From assembly GCA_025201705.1 (NCBI GenBank), contig MU616931.1, positions 1 to 31,236 on the forward strand: 31,236 bases of DNA, read 5' to 3'. The notes below the pieces were generated by a model, which did not search any database, was not told the DNA's origin, and saw only the letters and a list, made by a program, of their open reading frames with translations. The translations under genes and the position numbers were made by a program. This document shows, in pieces, positions 22,130 to 31,236 of the stretch. The stretch is from Dissophora ornata. Lineage: Eukaryota > Mortierellomycota > Mortierellomycetes > Mortierellales > Mortierellaceae. Within the stretch, counting starts at the first letter, position 1; each line of letters begins with the position of its first letter.

Positions 22130-23044
22130 GCAACAGCAGCCACAACAACAAGCTGCGGCCATCTCACAGTCCTCCTCGCCGCTGTTGGGCCATAACGTCG
22201 CTATGAAAGGAGGCCATTCGCCTATGAATGGTGACAGCTCCCCAATGACGGACGGCTCCTCAGTCTTGGGTGCATCTGCCCCACCAGCGCCTATATCCAC
22301 AGCAATAAGAGCAGCGTCCCCGGTCCTCAGTCCTACTAATGGCGTCAAGAAGCCCAAACTGCGCCTTCAGATCCCAATGGAGGGCAAGGAGAATACTACA
22401 TTAACGGACGCCGTAGTTAAGATGGAAGAATCGAGTGAACTGCCACCTGTAAGTTTGTCTCATGGGAGTTGGGAACACTTTTAATGTGTGTGGATAATTT
22501 GCCGCTACTTTTGCAAACAACGTTTACTAAAACCCTGTAATCAAACGCATGTCAACCATAGATACAAAAACGGCCGTTGGATTCAGCTCCAATGTCGTCA
22601 ACGCTCCCTTCCCAATTCGCCAAAAACCTGCCTTCGCCATCCTCATTCTATCCTGAGTTCTACGCTGCACAATCGGAACTTAGTCCGATCGTCTTTGGTC
22701 AAACGCCAACGAGTGCTCAGCCAAGCTCTGCATTCGCATGGCCTATTCCTCGTGAACGGGACCTGGCGCGTGTTCACCAACCCAGTCCTTTGGCAAAAGG
22801 CCAGAACGTGACAGTCGCGTCGTCCTCGGTGTCAGAAGGGAACGGCAAAGGTCTTGCTCCACCGGGCTCTAATTTGAGAACAGCGGTGACACCTGCACTT
22901 ACAACGGCTTCGTCTTCGCCCTCGACAAATCATTCCGGGTCGATGGATGGGTCACCAGTGTCGAATGGACGATCCAGGTCGATGTCTGTGGATGGTGTGG
23001 ATGGATTTGATGGTCCTCTTATCAAGAAGGCTAAGAAACTGTAG
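20107..23044 (+). CDS. MADS-box transcription factor, MEF2/Rlm1 type, 5 exons, 639 aa
   Basis: Exons are 20107-20160, 20742-20900, 21140-21763, 21849-22448 and 22562-23044; all four introns are phase 0. The MADS box starts [18 protein letters not shown], is split after Gln-18, and continues [20 protein letters not shown] then [21 protein letters not shown]. The pattern, with residues 58-71 MEF2-like ([13 protein letters not shown]), places it in the MEF2/type II class with fungal Rlm1/Smp1, which bind A/T-rich CTA(A/T)4TAG sites and often act downstream of the cell-wall-integrity MAP kinase. After an acidic stretch (KEEDEDEDG) there are long Gln-rich tracts in exons 3 and 4, including 18 glutamines at 22086-22139. 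The rest is Ser/Pro-rich with a basic end (LIKKAKKL). Intron 1 (581 bp) holds a GT microsatellite. A broken copy lies at 17503. Confidence 0.93.
20445..20467. repeat. GT microsatellite in MADS intron 1
   Basis: An uninterrupted GT run of about eleven units within the 581-bp intron between the two MADS-box exons. Confidence 0.9.
22086..22139 (+). repeat. CAA/CAG microsatellite coding for polyglutamine
   Basis: Eighteen consecutive Gln codons, mostly CAA, in exon 4 of the MADS gene. Further Gln-rich tracts flank it, and others occupy 21475-21690 in exon 3. Length polymorphism is likely. Confidence 0.9.
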
Positions 23045-23143
23045 CCGAAAAATCCTCAAGAGCTGCCAGTTATCGCGTTTTGTGACGCAGCCTGTCGTGC
23101 CATGGTATATATATACTAGCCTCGTTGCATACTTGTACAATAC

Positions 23144-23149
23144 AATAAA
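23144..23149 (+). terminator. Poly(A) signal of the MADS gene
   Basis: AATAAA 100 nt after the stop at 23044. Confidence 0.65.
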
Positions 23150-23544
23150 TCATATCAAAGAGTTATGTCAAAGGACATTGGACGTCAAGCATGACGTTGG
23201 ATGGATGCGAGTTGAGTACACCAAGAGAATATCCATGCAAATCGATGCAGCGTATTGCACACTTCCTGTCTGTGTTGTTTGTCGCCGCTGGGGAACATGC
23301 ACTATACATAGTACGTGCGATATTTATACCATGACGTATACACGGCCAATTCCAATGTGCCCACTGGCTCTGACTTGTGTGTCCAAGGAAATTGACAGTC
23401 GTGCCTGCCGCGTCTGCCTTTCCTGTGACGCGTCCCCCTCGCCTGTTCTGGTGGTTCCCATTGAGCGTGCATTTTGACCTTGCATTCACTGCTCGCTCTC
23501 ACCGTTTTTTTTTCACCACTCATCGACCTAATCTCAAAATAACC

Positions 23545-24885
23545 ATGGACCTTTTCCCAACAAACTGGGGTAACCCCCGCTCGGAGGATGTCGACAACTA
23601 CAACACCTACCCTGTCGCATCCCACATCGCCAAGGTGCCTCACAGCGTGACCCAAATCGCAGGCTATGGTCACTCTAATGGACACCCTACCTCCCATACT
23701 CAGTAAGGACAACACGAGGAAAAAAAAAAGTACCTCTTCGCTTTCTACAGAGTAACAGAACTAGGCAATTGATCGCCCTCCCCGTATCCTCGTCCTTCTA
23801 TTTGTTGTCAAATAGGCAGCCAGTGGTCACAGGAACGTCGGTTTTGGGAATCAAGTACAAGGGCGGTGTGATGATGGCTGCAGACAACTTGGCATCCTAT
23901 GGGTCTTTGGCCCGATTCCGTGATGTGGAGAGGTTGCACCAGGTTGCGGACTATACCGTCATTGGAGCCAGTGGTGATATTTCGGATTTTCAATACGTCA
24001 AGCACCTCCTCGACTCTCAAATGTACGTTTCTCTCTCTCCCGCCGCCCTAGTTTTTTTCTTTTCTTTCTTTCGTTTTCATGCTCTTTTGCATACCATTGG
24101 ATTTCACAAAGCTGACCTCCCCTTTCGTTCTTCCAAAAATCGATGATAGGATCAAGGAATACCAGGCGGACGATGGTCACACGCTAGCAACTCCTAACAT
24201 TTACGAGTATCTCTGGCGTGTCATGTACAACCGTCGTTCAAAGATGAACCCACTCTGGAACACATTCGTCCTCGGAGGTGTCCACAAGGGTGAGAGGTAA
24301 AAAATTGCCTTATTAACTGAACAGTCGAAGGAGAAAAAAAAAAGTGTGTCGAGTCCCAACATTGGAAACAAAAAGTCATTTACACTGTCCTGCTCGCGCC
24401 CCCTTTTTTTGTCTGTTTTAGCTTCTTGGGAGCCATTGATCTGAAGGGAACACCTTACCAATCACCATCAATTGCCACTGGATTCGGCTCCCATTTGGCC
24501 CAGCCCATCCTCCGTAAAGAGCTCGAGACGCGTGGAGGCGAGCAAAACATCTCGGAGGAGGATGCTGTCGAGATCTTGAAGAAGAGCATGAAGGTTCTCT
24601 TTTACAGAGATGCCAGGAGCATGAACAAGGTACGAGCTTTTCTACTGTGTGTGAGAGACAGAGAGAGACAGAGAGAGAGAGATTGAGGCCTGAGGATGTG
24701 ACCCAGGAGGCATTGCGTTTTTACACATTTCTGCAACTGACCACTTGCATACGCCCACCTTTTCTTTGTGAAAAACATAGTTCCAACTGGCAAAGATTAC
24801 AGCAGAAGGAGTAACGATCTCGGAGCCCATGTCTGTGGAGACAGAGTGGGCTTTTGCTGAGAAGATTCGTGGCTACGGCGCTTAA
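23545..24885 (+). CDS. PRE4: 20S proteasome subunit beta-7 (Pre4/PSMB4), 5 exons, 274 aa
   Basis: Exons are 23545-23702, 23816-24022, 24150-24296, 24422-24629 and 24781-24885. Beta-7 is a non-catalytic member of the beta rings of the 20S core; in yeast its C-terminal extension helps hold the two half-proteasomes together. A ~55-residue N-terminal propeptide-like segment precedes [20 protein letters not shown]. Diagnostic motifs follow: [65 protein letters not shown] and [18 protein letters not shown]. The second exon joins as Q-QPVV with frame preserved. All introns are GT-AG. An ACGCGT lies at 23428-23433, about 112 bp upstream of the ATG. No PACE (GGTGGCAAA) element was seen. Confidence 0.96.
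24653..24682. repeat. GA/CAGA-rich microsatellite in PRE4 intron 4
   Basis: An imperfect (GA)n tract with two CA interruptions, 24 bp after the donor of the last intron. Confidence 0.75.
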
Positions 24886-24961
24886 AGGAATCCTTTTCTA
24901 GGGGACAAGGGATAACACACATCAGCAAACAGATGTCGAGAAAGAAGACAACGCCATCACC

Positions 24962-24967
24962 AATAAA
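24962..24967 (+). terminator. Poly(A) signal of PRE4
   Basis: AATAAA 77 nt after the stop at 24885. The convergent PCM1 stop is at 25193, so the 3' ends face each other across about 300 bp. The spacer also holds a run of ten or more G residues near 25015-25024. Confidence 0.65.
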
Positions 24968-25192
24968 AATGGAACAATGTAGAAATTCAATTGTATTAAA
25001 AGGATGATCCTGTTGGGGGGGGGGTTATATTTCGGCAGGGACTTCATATCATGCATGATGATGAGTGCCCTCATTGAGCGACGGTGGTTGTGGGTTATCA
25101 AGAGTTGTTTGCACCGATACTATTTCTTCGATCTATTCTACAATGGAGGTGGAGTTGTGAAACTACGCCTATCGGGGATGAGAGGCATTCTC

Positions 25193-27548
25193 TTAGATGA
25201 ATTCACGAGGGCGGGTTCCAGAGCCGTTCGAGTTGTAGTCGAACACCAAGCCTCCAATCCTGAACGCGAGCTCGTCTGTCTCTGGGCGTGTGGCAGCCTC
25301 AGCATAGACACGCACGACGTCCTCGGTACCCGAGGGACGAACAAAGGAGCGACCATCCCTGAACTTGAGCACAATGGCATCAATGGACTCCTGGATTCCT
25401 GCAGGCGCGACCAACTTGCGCTCAGCATCGACAGTCTTGAAAATGGAGCGGTCCTTGACCACGACCTTGACAAGACGGTTGGGCAAGTCTGTGTAGGCCT
25501 GGTCCCAGATCTTGGGGGTCCACTGTCTCTGAGTCAAGATCGTCTCGACCAGGAGAAGGTCAGAGAACGCGTCTCCGACGGTCTGGTTGATGACCTCGGA
25601 CAGAGCACGGAGAGAGCGGACGGCCACGGCCTGAGCTGGGGTGGATCCCTCGGCTGAGTGAATAGTCTTGAGAGCGGAAGGGCTGAAGAGAACAGTGCCG
25701 TGTCCGTTAGCCTCAAAGTAGACTCCGACGTCATACTTCAAGGCCTCGTGATGCAAGTGCTTGACTCCGGTGGAGACGCATGAGACTGGGACGTTCTGTA
25801 AATGAGATTGATATTCGAACCAAAGAGATGTTAGGAACTGGACTAATAATGACGCCGTATGACGTAGCAAGGATACACGCGACGCACCAAAGTGTTGCGG
25901 AGGTATTGGGTGGAAGCACCATTGGCGTAGGCAGTCTGGACAACACCGACAGAGATGGTATCGATGCCAGCAGCCTTAACGAGGTCAATGATGTACATAG
26001 CAGCAAGTCCAGCAATCTTATCACCATCCAGGAGCTTGAAGGTACCATCTATAAAGTCATAATGGGTTCATATCATTGTCAGAACAGGGGTGTCGCCGTG
26101 CCTACACCAATACGACGAAGAAACAAGCCAGACATACCGTCATCCTGGTAGTAGTAGACAAGGCGATCAGCATCGCCATCAAAAGAGGCGCAGCGATCCT
26201 GGGAAGTCATCTTGAGACCGACAGGGGCGCGCTGCTGAGTCTTGACAAAGTCAGCTCCAGACTGAGAAAAGGCATGAAAATGTGTAAGACAATTAGCGTA
26301 AATATGACACATGAAAAGCATTGGCATACGTGAGGCAGTCCCGTCCAATAGTGGCACTCACGTTGAGATTGAGCTTGCTTGCGTTCTCAACGTCATCGTT
26401 CACAATATTGACTGCAAGGACATCGCCCAAGTAAGGCAAAAACTCCTTGAACTTGGGAGCTCCGACGCCATTGGCGCAGTCCAAGATCAAAGGCGAGAGC
26501 TTGGTCTTGCCCTCAACAAGGACCTTGTAAGCAGCGGCCAACTTCTTGTAGTATCCCTCAGCAGTGGGCTCACCATATGCCTCGGGAGTTCCAGCAGTGT
26601 TGAGGCAGCGGGTGATGTAGTGGAGCTGAGGAGTAGTGAGGATACCATAGTCAGTCACGCTTGCATCGAGGACCTTCAGGCCATCAACAAGGGCGGCTAC
26701 CAGTGACTCTCCACTGGGACGAGTATCGCGTCCAATGACGACATTGGCAGGCTTTGTGAGGTCGATCTTCAGGGTGCTGACCATGGAGTGGATATACTCG
26801 ATCAGTTGCTCGTTTGACTGGGCGTTTGAGAGTGCTGTCGCATGAGCTTCCCATGCGCCTTCGAGCATTTCGCCCATTGGGTCGACCAATTTGACACCAT
26901 TGTCCTAAGAATGTAAAGTGCATCAGATGCAGCAGGTGATTAGGCTTTGCTTCTACTTATGTGCCCTCACTCATCCTTACGAGGTTGCTGTAAAAAGCGT
27001 CATACAGCTGCAGGGTTGTGGGAAGCGGTGATCATGCATCCGATGACCTTTCCGTCCAGCTTCTTTGAGCGCAGGGCAGCCAAGATACCGGTGCGGAAGA
27101 TGACAGAGTCCAAAAGCTCGGCCCTGGAGTTTTTTGATACAAGTGTGGAGCGTGGGATTGATTAGTAGTCCGTGTGCTGCAGTGGGTATAGAGCCGCATG
27201 ATTTTCGAAACCCCTGAACCATTTGTATTTCGGTGTTCCCCCACTGATGTCGTATTTTCCCATGAGTCAGCCAGACCACATCATTCACGTTGTTCCCGGC
27301 TTGTGTTGCAATGCATTGGGATGAGTCCAAGCGCGTCGCAGCCAGCGCTGACAGTGCATGTTGCAGCGAGGTTTTTTTTTATAGAATAATAAAAAGACTG
27401 ATCAGGGGCCCCCGGAATAAGGGAGAGAGCGGAGCATGAGCATAACTTACTTCATGCGGAATCCGGCAGTGCCGTAGGTGAAGTGGGCATCAGGCTTTGG
27501 GTGCAAATCCGAGAGGGCGTTGAGGTTTTCGACATTGACAGTGGCCAT
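25193..27548 (-). CDS. PCM1: Phosphoacetylglucosamine mutase (PCM1/AGM1), 6 exons, 548 aa
   Basis: Exons on the minus strand are 27548-27451, 27123-27006, 26904-26362, 26261-26138, 26048-25888 and 25795-25193. The enzyme interconverts GlcNAc-6-phosphate and GlcNAc-1-phosphate, a step to UDP-GlcNAc for chitin, N-glycans and GPI anchors. The catalytic serine is Ser-67 in [19 protein letters not shown], a motif split by intron 2. [14 protein letters not shown] follows. The metal loop is FDGDADR (about 281-286), the sugar loop is [14 protein letters not shown], and the phosphate-binding loop is [17 protein letters not shown] near the C-terminus. Length and all four motifs match the eukaryotic AGM1 family, so it should be active. 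Intron 1 is 327 bp. Two ACGCGT boxes lie upstream (27743-27748 and 27842-27847). Confidence 0.96.
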
Positions 27549-27997
27549 GTTGATGGGAGATTGTTTCTGTTCAGCAAGAAGCATAGCTTGGAGGAGGAAG
27601 GACAGGTGATGAGAAGGAGGGGGCAAACAAGGAAAGAAGGTTGGAAGAGAAGAAGAAACAAGCTTGATCTATTTATTGACGCAGCGATTGAAATCCACCC
27701 CCAGAATAATGCTCAATCAGGGACCCCGTTCTCGAAAAAAAAACGCGTTCCTCCTCACTGCAGCAATGCCCCAGATCTCTCTAATCTGTTGATGTTGTAA
27801 TGCGCGCCATACTAATAACCCCATGCTCGCGAATAATCATGACGCGTCAAAGCACATGGATCGCCCTCGCCATCCACGTAATTCAGCAGAGGTCTCCGTG
27901 GTGCAAATGGAATGTTAAAAATACACACTGGAATAAAGGAGCGCGAAACGCTCATATAATATTTTTATAGCTCCCATTACCAAAGTGTACCTGCCGC
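27549..27997. promoter_or_regulatory. PCM1 promoter with two ACGCGT boxes; 3' flank of the receptor gene
   Basis: 449 bp with no gene. ACGCGT occurs at 27743-27748 and 27842-27847, 195 and 294 bp upstream of the PCM1 start. A minus-strand A/T-rich stretch (27956-27968) follows the receptor stop and may serve its 3' end formation, but no AATAAA is close. Confidence 0.4.
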
Positions 27998-30900
27998 TCA
28001 GCAATCTCCGTCCTCCACCTCTTGCTCCTCTGGCACCACCCGTCGATGGGTATGGCGGGGAGGCGTGGATCTCGCTGATGGGCTCTGTCCCGACCTGTTA
28101 GGCTCCATGGAGTGCCCACTATTATTAGGATCGACATCCGAGGCACCAAGCGTTGTCTGCCGAGAAGCTGGCTCCATTTTTGCACGCAGTTGCTCCTTTT
28201 CATGGAAACTTGTGCCAGGACTTGCCGTAAAAGTAACCATAGTATGCGAGCTCAGTGTGCGTCGATGCTGGTGTGGAGTGGATAGGCCATTCGAGGAAGG
28301 CGAACCACGCGTTGCTCGACTAAAATAGCATCCATCGTCTGCATTACCCATCTTTGAACGTCCTGATTTGCCGTTGTTCCAGCTGTTGAGGGATGCTGCT
28401 TGTAATGTCTGGTCGCTCTCGCTTCGCGTCTGAGCTACGTTTATATGTAAGTTGCTCAAAGCTAGGAGGGTCGTATTACCATCCGTCGAGGATGTGGAGT
28501 TGCTGCCCGACTTGTTCTCAAATAGAGAGCACCAATGCATAAGGCGTTCTTCATCTTTGACTTGTAGCAGAAAGTTGTAACTGCCGCAACCTATGACACG
28601 AAGGATGTAGCTACCAGACTCCCGAGAGTGGATGGACGCCGATCTATAAGAGTATGTTCTCCCTGCCTCCGGCTTGCCCTATGTGGCAACAGAACGACGA
28701 GATGCTAGTCAGATGGTGCTGTTAACTATGTGTGGCGCCATGCGTTCCTGCATAGTGTAAATACTTACCGATTCAAATGCTGTGAAATACTTTTCGGAAG
28801 GGAAGAGAATCACGCGTCTCATACACCAACTTGAAAGGAAAGGAAAGTACCGATTTTGAAATTTGACGCCCATGTAACCCACATGGCTCTCTTTCAGCGT
28901 GGCACTCTTGGAATCGTCCAGAGACCCTATGCTGCCCTTTCTGGCACCAGGGATGTATCCACCAACACTGCTCCCAGTGTCGATTCCACTGGCTGTATTA
29001 AGCCATGAAGCACGATTGTTGAACAGGCCATCAAAGCTACTCTCGCCTGTACTCTCATCGCGAAGGGTCTGCTTGCTCTTCTCGATCAGTGAAAATAACT
29101 TCCATAGTTTCGGAAGGAACATGAACATGAGCGAAACGGTAGTGCCAAAGAGCAGAACAATGTTCGACAGGAAGAACTTTATCAGGAACTGGTCCCTTGG
29201 CAAGAAGACCGTGGGCATCGCGATGCAACCTGATAAAAGGATGTTGCTTTACAGGTGAAAAGCGGACGTTGAGCAGGTATTTGAGGTTAAAACGCCAGTC
29301 TTAAACTAGAAAACTTTCGCTCCGCGTGTGCATTGTGAGCAGACAACTAAGAAGGGCAATAGGCACTACTTACTACACGACAAAGGCGATTTGTCTGCAT
29401 TCGTTATAGTTCGCGGCGACATTTCTGTTTTTGTAGCCGAGGTACGTCGCCAGAAGGAGCAGCACGACATTGTACACGAAAAGCAACACAAAGTATGGCG
29501 TACTCTCTCCTGCTTGGCTGTTGCAGTCCCAGTATGTGGTAAAGTCCCCCATGGTGATCTGCTGCAGAGTTGGGGGTGTCCTGATGAACCAAATCGTCAT
29601 TATAACCTGTTGAAATCGACTGGATATTAGTATCCGAACCCAGACCTCCTCCCCCTCACCGCAGTAAATGGAATACTTTGTATTTTACCATATTGATAGC
29701 CAAGATTGTGCCAACGATCTTGAGCAAGTGTGAGTCTCGGATGACACGCTTAGTCACATAGATGTTGTGGAATATCCTGTACACACGAAAGTTCTTAGCG
29801 ACGATATTGCTCACGACTAGAATAAACCCCACATTGAGGGTAAAAGGCCTTGCGATGCACAAGAACTTGGTCGGAATATCTAGACCCATGATGGCCGAGA
29901 AATATAGCAGAATAAACCCACACAGTTCCAAACAGCAGAATAAGGGACTTCAACAATCGGCAATTATGTTTAGTGCACAATGTACCCTTTTTCTTTTTGG
30001 TCGATTTGATTTCTCATCACTGTTATTCCATTAGGTCACCCGCGCTTACCTTGAAGCCTTTATGACCTGCGCATCCCTGTATACGACGACAATACCCATG
30101 GTCAAGAGCGAGAATACGATACCCAATCCAGCGGTAGTCATGATTACCAATGCAATGGAAGACCCGAATGTCGGATTTAAGACACGCAATGGCGCAGTGT
30201 CGGAGGGGGTTTTGTATGTTCCGTCAAAGTACACCGGCGGTGCAGACAGATTAAACACACCCGAGTATGATGTTCCAATGTCAACCATGCGGCCGTTTTG
30301 AAAGTTGTACAGAATAAAGTTGCTGCAAGATAACATAATTTTAGAGCCTGTGGCGAAGTAACTGCCTGCATAGAAGCGCATGGACCTTGTGAGAGGGCGA
30401 AGCAAACAAGGAACCTTACCTGTCTATCACATCGCCTGTTTCGTCAAAAACCATAGGACCTCCTGGTCCGGTGTAGTTTGTGTTCATGTCTAGAGGCTTC
30501 AACATGTATCCGAGTTTTCCTTCAGCCAGCTGATGGAGCGCTGTCCCATTCCCTTTTGCAGCATTCGCGAAACCATTCGCCAGGACCATCATGCAAGAGT
30601 ACGCTTGACTATAGAGAAAGGTTTCTTTTAGAGTGAGACACGGACCAATACGACAATCGACTGAACTGTGGGGTTGAATCGGTGACTTACGCCTCATTGC
30701 TTGATATATCCCTTTCGCCAGCATAAGGATATTCAGCAGGGTCGAGAGCCGCCCACCTGTCCAGAAACTCCTCGTAGGGTGGATATCCGTGTAGGCGAAG
30801 CATGTTGTCAAACATGAATAGACCGTTCAGTTCCATTGGTTTTAGAGTCGACCCTTCCATTCCCAAGAGAGACTCTGCCACTTGGTGAGTAGTCATCCAT

Positions 30901-31216
30901 ACATAGTCCTTTGAAATCAGCCCTTTACGGCTAAGGTAGAGAATCGGCGTTAGTGAAATGTTTAGCTCACCCTGTTGATTTGAGGCACCACCCTTTCGCA
31001 CTTTTGTTTATAATACCAACTCACTTACACTGCTTCCGTCAGCAAGCGAGATTGAGGGACCCCTATTGCTGCAACCAATACTATCTGCTGTCCCGAATCC
31101 CTCAATGCGTCTAGACTTGATCCGACATCCGAAGACGTTCCCATTTCCCAAAATGCTCGCTGATAACCGATGGAAATGTTTCTCTTTTTCGCCTCCAATG
31201 CAATGCTTTCCATCAC
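27998..31216 (-). CDS. Class C (GABA-B-like) G-protein-coupled receptor with C-terminal PH-like domain, 5'-partial
   Basis: Minus-strand exons are 31216-31029 (incomplete at 5'), 30930-30691, 30608-30420, 30322-30050, 29947-29689, 29606-29374, 29246-28769 and 28678-27998, giving at least 846 residues. The first ~250 are the C-terminal half of a type-I periplasmic-binding-protein fold (SIALEAKKRNISIGYQRAF; VLVAAIGVPQSRLLTEAV; GLISKDYVWMTTHQVAE), the ligand lobe of metabotropic receptors. Seven membrane helices follow: TM1 about 261-286, then the class C intracellular loop KASSPLFCCLELCG, TM4-5 around VIMTIWFI and PYFVLLFVYN, TM6 IAFVVYNILLSGCIAMPTVFL, TM7 NIVLLFGTTVSLMFMFLPKLW. The cytoplasmic tail has a PH-like domain, starting near FQNRYFPFLSSWCMRRVILF and ending LLQVKDEERLMHWCSLFE, then a Ser-rich tail. 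Ligand unknown. The signal peptide and first lobe lie outside the window. Confidence 0.88.
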
Positions 31217-31236
31217 TTTTTTTTTTTTTTTTTTTT
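31217..31236. repeat. Poly(T) run at the window edge
   Basis: About twenty T residues end the window, poly(A) on the strand of the receptor gene. It may be a homopolymer where the assembly broke, or part of an intron. The frame of the receptor is open into it (Lys codons), so the true start cannot be judged. Confidence 0.8.

Noticed and set aside
21261..22357. Long minus-strand frames made of Leu, Val/Ala or Cys runs opposite the MADS gene
   Set aside because: They are the antisense reading of CAG/CAA repeats and have no domain or independent start context.

Overview
The window is about 31 kb of nuclear DNA from a filamentous, early-diverging fungus. Most genes are split by short introns with GT(A/G)AGT-like donors and CTAAC/CTGAC-like branch points. 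5' leaders are pyrimidine-rich and AATAAA signals sit shortly after stops. The gene content (complex I subunit, proteasome subunit, PCNA, chitin-precursor enzyme, SPX-EXS phosphate exporter, a metabotropic class C receptor, a sphingomyelin-synthase-like PAP2 gene) suggests Mucoromycota/Mortierellomycota, perhaps a Mortierella relative. That placement is inference; no rRNA or other taxonomic marker is present.

Layout, left to right. A VAP-like MSP-domain membrane protein (808-3094, +) converges on PCNA (3292-4464, -). A gene-poor stretch (4465-6331) holds the PCNA promoter and a decayed, unidentified coding region on the minus strand. NDUFB9, a LYR-motif subunit of complex I (6332-7120, -), is divergent from the wybutosine enzyme TRM12/TYW2 (7324-9078, +). 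TRM12 converges on a nine-exon SPX-EXS (SYG1/XPR1) gene (9156-13354, -), which includes a GC-AG intron. A sphingomyelin-synthase-like PAP2 gene (14484-15668, +) carries two disabling lesions: a Trp-to-UGA change and a 19-bp tandem duplication.

Next come a Q/H-rich BAG-domain protein (15999-17243, +), a chimeric relic (17503-18831) and an intact MEF2/Rlm1-type MADS-box factor (20107-23044, +). The relic is a broken MADS copy joined directly to a broken BAG copy. The order BAG, MADS relic, BAG relic, MADS is best explained by a tandem duplication of a BAG-MADS unit followed by an internal deletion. Last are proteasome beta-7 (PRE4, 23545-24885, +), phosphoacetylglucosamine mutase (PCM1/AGM1, 25193-27548, -), and most of a class C (GABA-B-like) receptor with a C-terminal PH-like domain (27998-31216 and beyond, -), cut by the window edge at a poly(T) run.

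The intact genes are mostly housekeeping and not operon-like. Exon boundaries were set by hand from splice consensus, reading phase and family similarity; the phases of every spliced gene close exactly.
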